DNA from: Harmonia axyridis
Taxonomy: Eukaryota > Arthropoda > Insecta > Coleoptera > Coccinellidae
NCBI RefSeq assembly: GCF_914767665.1
Contig: NC_059504.1
Span: forward strand, 36,859,720-36,923,719
Length of the DNA: 64,000 bases
Direction: 5' to 3'
Positions 56,680-64,000 of the stretch are shown in pieces. Position numbers and translations under genes: made by a program. The notes beneath the pieces were generated by a model, which did not search any database, had not been told where the DNA came from, and saw only the letters and a program-made list of their open reading frames with translations. Position 1 is the first letter of the stretch; every line of letters begins with the position of its first letter.

Positions 56680-57570
56680 TAGGCTTTATTGTGAAAAACT
56701 CTCTTATCTTTCGAGCAGCGTACGAATTCCGAGTTGAAAAACTGATCATCTTTTGAAGCGATCCTCGAATCGATCCAATTTGTTACTTCTTCATAGGACA
56801 GAAAGTGCTGGTCAGCCAGGCCGTGTGCCATTGATCGAAAAAAGTGATAGTCTGAGGTTTCAACATTTCCAAGTGTGTCTTGACCACTTTCGCAACATGG
56901 GGGCGAGCATTGTCATGCTGTAAAATCACTTTATCATGTCTCTCGTTGTATTGCAGACATTTGTCTTTCAATGCTCGACTCAAACGCATTAATTGCGTTC
57001 GATAATGATCACCTGTGATTGTTTCAGTCGGTTTTAACAACTCATAATACATTAAGTCGAGCTGCTCCCGCCAAATACCGAGCATGACCTTGGAACCGTG
57101 AATATTCGGTTTGGCTGTCGACGTGGAAACATGACCGAGATATCCCCATGATTTTCTGCGATGTTCACAAGCAAACAAACGCCATTCAACATCACTCGGC
57201 TTCAATTTGTACGGTACCCAATTTCCTTGTTTCTGAATAATTTCCATGATTTTCAGGCGTTTTGATATGGCTTGTTGCGTCACTCCCAATGGTCCTGCCA
57301 ATTCTTGTTGCCTTGGATACGAGTCTTGATGAAGTAGTGTCTCCAATTCTGCATCTTCAAAAACCTTCCCTCTTCCACTGCCATTCTTGCCTTCGACGTC
57401 AAAATCACCGTTCTTGAGACGTTGAAACCACTTTCGGCGTGTTCTTCCACAAATAGCGGCCTCACCATAGGTATTAGAGAGATTTCCTCATATTGAATCA
57501 GAAATTTAAAACCTCCCTCAAATGACGAGAATTTGGCTCGTGAGCTGACATGTTTAATCGAGAATAACTC
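56680..57570 (-). pseudogene. Mariner (DD34D) in integrin intron 1, defective
   Basis: Minus-strand blocks are HTH-type GVTQQAISKRLKIMEIIQKQ and WVPYKLKPSDVEWRLFACEH. A deletion that removes the first catalytic Asp (the G-D-E-K-W region) follows. Then RKSWGYLGHVSTSTAKPNIH, LKPTETITGDHYRTQLMRLS and LQHDNARPHVAKVV (second Asp). The end is frameshifted and the third Asp block is lost. A different copy from the array mariners. Confidence 0.85.
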
Positions 57571-58072
57571 GATGACACAAACCGACTAATATTTCGATGG
57601 CGTTATGTTTACAAATACCTAATCTTATTGTATGACATCTACGATCTATTTATTTCGACTACCACTTACCACTACAACAAAGTTGTACACCTAATATATT
57701 CGTTATTAGATTAAAATCACTTTGCGAAATAACAATGAACAATTCAAATGACTGTATAAGGTTTTTTTAGGTTAAATTATGCTTTCATGCTGTGATTTTG
57801 AAAACTACCAAAACTAAAATTAATGAGATATTTCTTACCTATTGCCTAATTATCAAAACAAAATTCAAGTCATAGGTGCAAAACACGAATAACCACATAT
57901 GCAATTCACACCAATGATCTAGTAGCAGTTATGAAATTTTTAAATTAATAACCTATCCAAAACTTGAGGAACTTCAGGAAGTTGGTTTTTCCAACCGAAT
58001 CAAAAAAATTATAAATAAAATAATCACTGCGTAATTTGTACCTTTACCTTTTAATTATGTCTAATTTTTCAG

Positions 58073-58500
58073 AATATATCGAGAAAAACACATAAAAACG
58101 ATCTCATACACTGTTATCCGAGGGAAAGCTTGATTTACAGTATTTGCGATCCTGAAAACTTAGTGGATCCTCCTTCTACTGAAGAAATCACTTCTCAAAA
58201 GCCACTACAAAGTAAACAGGGTGGTCATGTTCAGGTTACACCCCAAAAGGTTAAGTTGACAATGAGACTCGGAGAAGAGAAAAAAATAAATTTCCAATTC
58301 GCCCAATCAGAAGAATATCCCGTAGATTTGTATTATATAATGGATTTGTCAGCATCAATGGAAACTCATAGGGAAAAACTTGGTAACTTGGGAAGCGAAT
58401 TGGCACTCACCATGAGGAATATAACAAATAACTTCAGGATTGGTTTCGGCAGTTTTGTAGATAAAGTACAGTCGCCGTTTGTCAATACATTACCACAAAA
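58073..58500 (+). CDS. Integrin beta, exon 2 (PSI end, hybrid, beta-I start)
   Basis: 428 nt between CTAATTTTTCAG and AAAA|GTAAGT. It enters in phase 0 and leaves two bases of a Lys codon. It begins NISRKTHKNDLIHCYPRES, completing the PSI cysteines, then the hybrid-domain strand VTPQKVKLTMRLGEEKKINF and the beta-I domain start VDLYYIMDLSASMETHREKL. The MIDAS motif D-x-S-x-S is at residues 144-148 (58343 on). The conserved FRIGFGSFVDKVQSPFV follows, with the LIMBS aspartate. The two residues that are normally Asp-Asp in the ADMIDAS (DLSxSMxDD) are Thr151-His152 (58364-58369). This divergence suggests a beta-nu-like or lineage-specific chain rather than betaPS. Confidence 0.92.
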
Positions 58501-59042
58501 GTAAGTTATATTGATTAACCGTTTTATTATATCACACAAGGTAGGCGAAAAAATACTCCAAAGTCATTCAAAGCAATTTAGTGATAATTTTTCAATTTTA
58601 TATACCTTTTATATTCTATTTGTATACATCTTATATATTCAGGGCCGTAGGGGTAGGCAACATAAATCTCATGAATAGAAATTCAAAGTATCGAATGAGA
58701 ATGTTGTTCAGTCAAAAACAGCATATACTCATTTACTCATACAAATCTCAGATGAAGAGAAATCTTCCAAATAGTACCTACTTTTTAACTAGTCATTGAC
58801 GATAAAACTCATGTCCTTAACAGGCTCGTCGGCGTTCTCTTTGATGAACTTTGCCGACTTTTATTTCATTTTTGGGGAGGCTCCTTGATGTTTCAGGAAT
58901 AATTTTTATTTTCAAATCTTCAATCGAAACGTTGGAGATATATTGGAGAAATGATTCCATTTCACCATTTGCATCATTCTAAAGAAATATAAGAAGTGTT
59001 TTCATTTCATACCACAATCAATTATACTATTTTCTGATCGTT

Positions 59043-59150
59043 AGATGTATTTTGATGGATCAGTGCTGGTATACCTCAGGGAACTGTCTTGGGCCCAAAT
59101 TTTTTCCTGCTTTTTTTTTACATGCTAAGAGATATTCTTACGAAAAAAAC
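59043..59150 (+). pseudogene. LINE reverse-transcriptase scrap
   Basis: One frame reads ISAGIPQGTVLGPNFFLLFF, the P-Q-G-x-V-L-G-P block of non-LTR reverse transcriptases. It decays on both sides. Confidence 0.6.
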
Positions 59151-59254
59151 CTTATTATTATTTACAATTCCCTCATAGAATTCATTCTATTAGCTATTGC
59201 GTTCTAGCCCTGGGGGGTACCTTTGATTCAATATTGAATCCCTCAAGTTGCAGA

Positions 59255-59644
59255 CAGGGCCGCCCCGGCAAAAAAAAAATTTCGCTGCCCTGCTTTGTCT
59301 GATTTATCTGAATTTTCTTAGAAGGAGCCCCTGTTATTCATCTCAGGCATCTTTTCAATTTCATATTAAATCGTTTTTTTGGACTTGAAACCACCTTGTC
59401 ATGTACGACGCTCTATAGTAAAAAGAAGACGAAGATCTTAAATTCATATTCAATTGAGAGCGCCTATTCGATTTCAATAAAACTGGCGCTTGGCAATTTT
59501 TCATATTAATACAAAGAGTGGTTATTCCAATAAGGAAACATTTTCATGGTAAAAAGTATGTCTTGTTTTATTAACTAACTTTGCGCCCCTACAATTTGGC
59601 GCCCCGGCAAAATGTCCGGTATGCCGCTCCTGGCGGCGGCCCTG
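59255..59644. mobile_element. hAT-like MITE in integrin intron 2
   Basis: Begins CAGGGCCGCCCCGGC and ends GGCGGCGGCCCTG. The flanks GTTGCAGA (59247-59254) and GTTGCACA (59645-59652) match at seven of eight bases, which fits an 8 bp hAT target site. 390 bp, GC-rich ends. Confidence 0.7.
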
Positions 59645-59806
59645 GTTGCACAAAATACAATATTAAAAATTATATGGAAAAAAAATTATATCCAACTCTG
59701 CAAATGTACGAGGAGGCATAGCTTCTCAAGGTAAGATCGATTTTTGAAATCAGTGTTCTTCCTAGAACCAAAGTTATATAATTTGCTGCCTACCTGTTCA
59801 AGAGAA

Positions 59807-60224
59807 ATACGCTCTATTAGTGATGACGTCACACACCGCCATTTTAGTTCTCCTGTCAGTGTTCGGAATCTAAACAAACAAATTGTCATCTTATTTTGAT
59901 AAATAAGATTATTTAAGGAACGATTTTACTATTAATTGATAGACAGAAGGAACGAGGTTATTACCAGTAAGTTCAACTAATAAACCAGGCTTTTTACAAA
60001 ATCTGGGGAATGATACAGGATTCAAACTTACTGGTATTAACCTCGTTCCTTCTGTCTATCAATTAATACTGAAATCGTTGCTCAAATACTCTTATTTATG
60101 AAAATAAGCCAATTCCTTCAACGACACCGTGTTAATTTGAATGACAATTTATTTGTTTGGATTCCGAACACAAACAGAAGAAACCAAAAATGGCGGTGAG
60201 TGACGTCACACTAATAGAGCGTAT
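59807..60224. mobile_element. Palindromic MITE with ATACGCTCTATTAGTG ends
   Basis: Left atacgctctattagtg is mirrored by cactaatagagcgtat. Inner mirrored words are aacctcgttccttctgtcta and gtgacgtcac. TA at each tip could be the target site. A half copy of this family lies inside the hAT-like element at about 34040-34120. Confidence 0.8.
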
Positions 60225-61305
60225 TGCCAATAATAAAAAATTCAAGGTTAAGTTGAGAAGGTACCTCAAACATGACGATAATACAAGATGAGGTATTGGA
60301 ATCTGAGTTAAAGCTCCTTTTGTTTTCTCATTTTACTGATCCTTGATAGTAAATGCCTCTTTAATGATATTTTTCGCTCAAGAAAAATTTTTTTCGTTAC
60401 GTGCCGCCGCTAGTTTCGTTGCTTCCCTCATCTTTCACGGCCTCATTATGTTCATAATTATTTTTATAAATATAAGTCGGATAGTAATAATAGATTTTCC
60501 CTTTGATTTAATTGCTCTTTTTCTCGGGGGATAAAAAACAGGAATTATGCTGCCTAGATGTCTCCGCCTCATTTATTATTTCAAAATATTGGAAAATGTA
60601 TATATGTGTGTGAATAAACTTGATTTGATTTATATGCAAAGTGCTATCATATTCTTATTTTTTCAATCAGCTTTTGGATTTGATGATTTCAAATCAAGTA
60701 TATGGAAGTAAGCTTTATAATTTTTTATTTTTTAAGAAGATAACAGGTAACAGGTACCTACACCTACTATGTAAGTCACGTAGAATAGATGGCAATAGAT
60801 CGAATAGATTTGTAGATATACACAAGATATAAAACCAATAATTTTGTGAATAATGACGAAAAAACAAAAGGAGTACTTTTTGGAATTTGTTCTTTTGAGA
60901 AAAACGGTTGGGAGTGATTTTGAAAAAGTCAGTGAAATAAAAAAAAATCCTGTACCATTCAAAAATATGAGAGAATAGTGATTGATAATGCGAGTTATAT
61001 GAAGAGAAAGGACAAAGATTTTTTTCTCCAATCCTAGAATGAATATAATTCTTTTTACAGGTTTGAAATTGTTGATTTTTTTGTTAGTGAATATTTCCTC
61101 TATGATATTATCAAAATTCCTGAATTTTTTCACACAATAATAATTTATTTGACTTCTGTTAGGGCTGCAAATTGAGTTTCTGCCTAAGACTGCAGTTTGA
61201 CTAGAGAAGGCTCTGACATTAACTATTTTTCACTATGCTGCTCCGATCCAGTATTGGTGAAGCTCAGTAATAAACAATTCCTAAGAATACTGTTTTGTAT
61301 TTCAG

Positions 61306-61574
61306 ACTAAAATCTCCATGTAGATTAATTAAGAAAAACGAAGTTATTTATTGTGTATCACCGTACAGTTTCAAAAACCATATGAGTTTGGATGGCAATT
61401 ATGAAAAATTCTCACACGAAGTATCAAGAGCCAAGATTTCGGGGAATATGGACTCACCTGAAGGAGGTTTTGATGCTATCATGCAAGCAATCGTGTGTAA
61501 AAAACAAATTGGCTGGAGAGATCAAGCTAGACATCTTTTGGTTTTCTCTACAGATGCAAGTTTTCATATAGCTG
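61306..61574 (+). CDS. Integrin beta, exon 3 (beta-I domain, specificity loop)
   Basis: 269 nt between TTGTATTTCAG and GCTG|GTAAGT. It completes the Lys codon of exon 2 and leaves one base. It reads KLKSPCRLIKKNEVIYCVSP (the specificity-determining loop between two cysteines), then YKNVM-like SFKNHMSLDGNYEKFSHEV and SGNMDSPEGGFDAIMQAIVC. Asn, Asp, Pro and Glu of the LIMBS/MIDAS set are all present. The exon finishes with HLLVFSTDASFHIAG, where the STD aspartate is conserved in all integrin beta chains. The loop is basic (R, K, K), unlike betaPS. Confidence 0.93.
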
Positions 61575-62451
61575 GTAAGTATAGAGGTAAATTATTCGAA
61601 AATATCGATCAAACTCAGTAGTTGTGGAACAACGTCTTGAAGGCTAGTGCGCAATTTTCATTGAAATTTATTTGAATTAAAAAATTTTGAGGATCATATC
61701 ACAACAAGCGTACACATTTTATTTTCAATAGCTTAATAAGTTGGAAATTATTGCTCATTCTTTTTAATATGTCGGGAACCATTGGAGATATTTTGGATAT
61801 GTTCACACCAACGCACTCATCCCTGAATAACGCAACTTATTTGTAATTTAAGCCACCCTATATTTATAACGGTTTTCAATATCCCTGTAGTGTCCCTCTA
61901 AATAGTTCTAACCCTATATATTACGCAAAATATTTTCTACATTAGCAGTATGGACGGCAACGCCAGGAAAAATGTTTTTATACAATAATGTCTACCCTCA
62001 AGAGACTGAAAACGTATTTAAGAAGTATAATGGGAAATGAAAGATTGACACAGCTCGCTTTGTTGAATATTTATTATTATTTTGAATTCGATATTGAGAA
62101 TGTATCCTTGGAATATCTGAAAGAAAACTGAATATTTAAAATGATTGATTTTTATTAATCACTTCAACATTCAGTTCAATTTCCGAATTATATGATTAAT
62201 TTTTCATATTTAATTTTTTTATACAAACGTAATCCATTCTCTTGGAGTTATTAGTCAAAAAGAAAAGTCGCATTTGTTAAATTAATTCGAATTGTGACTA
62301 GAAATACTGAACAAATAAAGTAAATATGTATATTGAAAAAGTATATTAGAAAAGCTATAAACGATCAATAAAACCTTTCAATAGATTTTGATCGATGTAA
62401 AGTTGACCGTCTAGGGAATTTATTTTTCAATAAACCAATTTATATTTGCAG
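61575..62451 (+). other. Integrin intron 3
   Basis: 877 bases, GTAAGT to TATATTTGCAG, AT-rich. No transposon or gene recognised. Confidence 0.8.
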
Positions 62452-62738
62452 GTGATGGAAAATTAATTGGCGTGGTTGAGCCGAATGATGGGAAATGTCA
62501 CATGTCTCATGATCAATATGACTCTTATCTCGATTATGACTATCCTTCTGTATCCCACCTCAATTACATAGCTAAAAAGAACAATATCAATCTAATATTT
62601 GCGATAGTCAAAACAAAATATTCCAAAAATATCTTAAAAACATACGAAGACTTGAGTAAAAACATAGAAAATTCGTATATTGGGGCGTTGGAAGGTAATT
62701 CGGACAATGTGATAAAATTAGTTTTGGACAATTACAAT
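62452..62738 (+). CDS. Integrin beta, exon 4 (end of beta-I domain)
   Basis: 287 nt between TATATTTGCAG and AAT|GTAAGT. It completes the Gly codon of exon 3 and ends in phase 0. It reads (G)DGKLIGVVEPNDGKCHMSHD, then YLDYDYPSVSHLNYIAKKNN and INLIFAIVK, and ends IKLVLDNYN. Each of these segments is a classic integrin beta block (GDGKLxGxxxPNDGxCH, YPSxxxLxxxLxxxNIxxIFAV). With exons 1-3 it totals 381 codons without interruption. The second hybrid part, EGF repeats, membrane helix and tail must lie beyond the window. Confidence 0.94.
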
Positions 62739-62946
62739 GTAAGTATAAGATGTAGTGAAAAGAAATCCATTATTTTCGCATGAAAAATAAGGCATTAATT
62801 ACCATAGTTAAAACGATCCGATTTCGGTCAAATATGCACCGTTTATATCGGTCGGTTTTATATCTCAAGCGGTTCCGATCTTCCGAGAGATGCGCAGACC
62901 ACGACGCCATCTATCGGGAAGGCAAAGAGGCGCTACAAAATGAATA
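62739..62946 (+). other. Start of integrin intron 4
   Basis: Begins GTAAGT. A GC-richer patch (62860-62930) resembles an old transposon end. Nothing else recognised. Confidence 0.6.
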
Positions 62947-64000
62947 GAGGGTGTTTTTTTCAGAGCTATAGAACTTTAAATTGCAATAAAACAACGATGG
63001 ATTATTCGATTGATAAGAATTTTATTTATCCGCAAGATAATCTTGTGGCATTACATTTTAAATATGATTTCTGGAATATGACCGCCACGGCTGGCTCGGA
63101 TGTAGTCCAATCTGGACGTCCAATTTTCGATGGCTTTTTCCAACATTTGTGGCCGTATATCGGCAATAACACGGCGAATGTTGTCTTCTAAATGGTCAAG
63201 GGTTTGTGGCTTATCCGCATAGACCAATGACTTTACATAGCCCCACAGAAAGTAGTCTAGCGGTGTTAAATCACAAGATCCTGGAGGCCAATTCACAGGT
63301 CCAAAACGTGAAATTAGGCGTTCACCAAGCGTGTCTTTCAATAAATCGATTGTGGCACGAGCTGTGTGACATGTTGCGCCGTCTTGTTGGAACCACAACT
63401 CCTGGACATCATGGTTGTTCAATTCAGGAATGAAAAAGTTAATAATCATGGCTCTATACCGTTCACCATTGACTGTAACGTTCTGGCCATCATCGTTTTT
63501 GAAGAAGTACGGACCAATGATTCCACCAGTCCATAAAGCGCACCAAACAGTCAGTTTTTCTGGATGTAACGGTGTTTCGACATACACTTGAGGATTAGCT
63601 TCACTCCAAATGCGGCAGTTTTGTTTGTTGACGTAGCCATTCAACCAGAAGTGTGCTTCATCGCTAAACAAAATTCGCTTATGAAAATCGGGAACAACGG
63701 CAAACTCATTTTGGGCCCATTCGTCGAATCTACGCCTTACTTGATGATCGTTTGGCTTCAATTCTTGCACGAGTTGGATTTTGTAAGCACGCAAACCAAG
63801 ATCATTCCGCAAAATCTTCCATAAAGTGGATGGACACAGATCCAATTCCTGTACTCGATGGCGGATAGACTCATTCGGGTCTTCCTCAATGCTACGCTCT
63901 ACAGCAGCAAGAGCTTCTTCTGTACGCACCGTATGGCGTCTCTGGGGATGCGAGTTATCAATAAGAGTAAACGTGGTGCGAAAACGTTCCATGGTTAATC
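62947..64000 (-). mobile_element. Mariner-superfamily DD41D (rosa-like) element, cut by window end
   Basis: The terminal sequence agggtgtttttttcagagct follows TA and is the end of a widespread insect element. Its transposase runs on the minus strand from 63992 to 63051. The other end lies beyond the window. Insertion is inside an integrin intron, opposite to the gene. Confidence 0.85.
63051..63992 (-). CDS. DD41D mariner transposase (rosa-like), N-terminus outside window
   Basis: 313 open codons. Catalytic blocks are RILFSDEAHFWLNGYVNKQN (first Asp), LWFQQDGATCHTARATIDLL (second Asp) and CDLTPLDYFLWGYVKSLVYA (third Asp). The spacing between the last two catalytic residues is 41, which defines the rosa/DD41D group. 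TVWCALWTGGIIGPYFFK and PSTLWKILRNDLGLRAYKIQ are further family blocks; the latter follows the second helix-turn-helix. The Met at 63992 lies inside the usual protein, so the first DNA-binding helices are probably beyond the edge. No stop or frameshift is visible, so the copy could be young. Confidence 0.9.
   Translation of the reverse strand: MERFRTTFTLIDNSHPQRRHTVRTEEALAAVERSIEEDPNESIRHRVQELDLCPSTLWKILRNDLGLRAYKIQLVQELKPNDHQVRRRFDEWAQNEFAVVPDFHKRILFSDEAHFWLNGYVNKQNCRIWSEANPQVYVETPLHPEKLTVWCALWTGGIIGPYFFKNDDGQNVTVNGERYRAMIINFFIPELNNHDVQELWFQQDGATCHTARATIDLLKDTLGERLISRFGPVNWPPGSCDLTPLDYFLWGYVKSLVYADKPQTLDHLEDNIRRVIADIRPQMLEKAIENWTSRLDYIRASRGGHIPEIIFKM

Larger units (their letters stand above)
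51537..58072 (+). other. Integrin intron 1 (6.5 kb)
   Basis: Starts GTAAGT and ends CTAATTTTTCAG. It carries a minus-strand LINE piece, a near-complete plus-strand LINE and a dead mariner. The stretches 51537-52078, 55862-56650 and 57600-58072 hold nothing I recognise, apart from a short (AAT)n run at 52079 that is the LINE tail. Confidence 0.75.
58501..61305 (+). other. Integrin intron 2
   Basis: 2.8 kb, GTAAGT to TTGTATTTCAG. It contains a LINE scrap, a hAT-like MITE and a palindromic MITE. Otherwise AT-rich with nothing recognised, notably 60230-61300. Confidence 0.7.

Noticed and set aside
62940..63191. Open frame SYRTLNCNKTTMDYSIDKNF after an apparent CAG acceptor, resembling a next integrin exon.
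   Set aside because: It is the terminal region of the DD41D mariner (agggtgttttttt end and its standard subterminal sequence), not integrin.

Overview
The window is AT-rich, intron-rich, transposon-dense nuclear DNA from an insect or close arthropod relative. The exon families point to this: a nervana-type Na+/K+-ATPase beta subunit and a divergent integrin beta. So does the repeat load: DD34D and DD41D mariners, several non-LTR retrotransposon groups, hAT and Harbinger-like elements, a tRNA-derived SINE and many palindromic MITEs. A beetle is plausible, but I cannot fix the species. Bacterial-style features are not expected and none were seen.

Positions 1-46.8 kb hold a tandem array of four Na+/K+-ATPase beta cassettes, all on the + strand. 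Each cassette has the same three exons. Exon A codes the membrane segment and start of the ectodomain, exon B the four-cysteine middle part, and exon C the last two cysteines, the C-terminus and the stop. Cassette 1 is the most diverged, is compact, and its exon A is cut by the window start. Cassettes 2, 3 and 4 sit in large repeat units (about 3591-18807, 18808-34541 and 34542-46795) that share introns and many transposon insertions. Cassettes 3 and 4 have exon A, B and C of identical length (249, 278 and 276 nt) and are open. Cassette 2 has one extra base in exon B that creates a stop. No exon for the cytoplasmic N-terminus is recognisable before exon A in units 2, 3 or 4. Either a common 5' exon upstream of the window is spliced to alternative 3' cassettes, or the extra cassettes lack 5' ends.

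Private insertions with visible target-site duplications, checked against the empty site in a sibling unit, give a relative history of the array. Examples are a 1.9 kb hAT-like element in the unit 3/4 junction, a 236 bp hAT-like MITE in unit 4, a Harbinger-like element in unit 3 and a retro-insert inside a SINE in unit 4.

From 46.8 to 51.4 kb lies an intergenic block: a 5'-truncated LINE split by a 1.55 kb palindromic element, then a field of direct and inverted AT-rich repeats. From 51,378 to the end runs the 5' part of an integrin beta gene: four exons, 381 codons, from signal peptide and PSI domain through most of the beta-I domain. Its 6.5 kb first intron carries a LINE with an 862-codon open frame, an older LINE piece and a dead mariner. 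Its second intron carries two MITEs. The intron after exon 4 is entered by a DD41D mariner that runs off the window. In this integrin the MIDAS residues are kept, but the two adjacent ADMIDAS aspartates are replaced by Thr-His.
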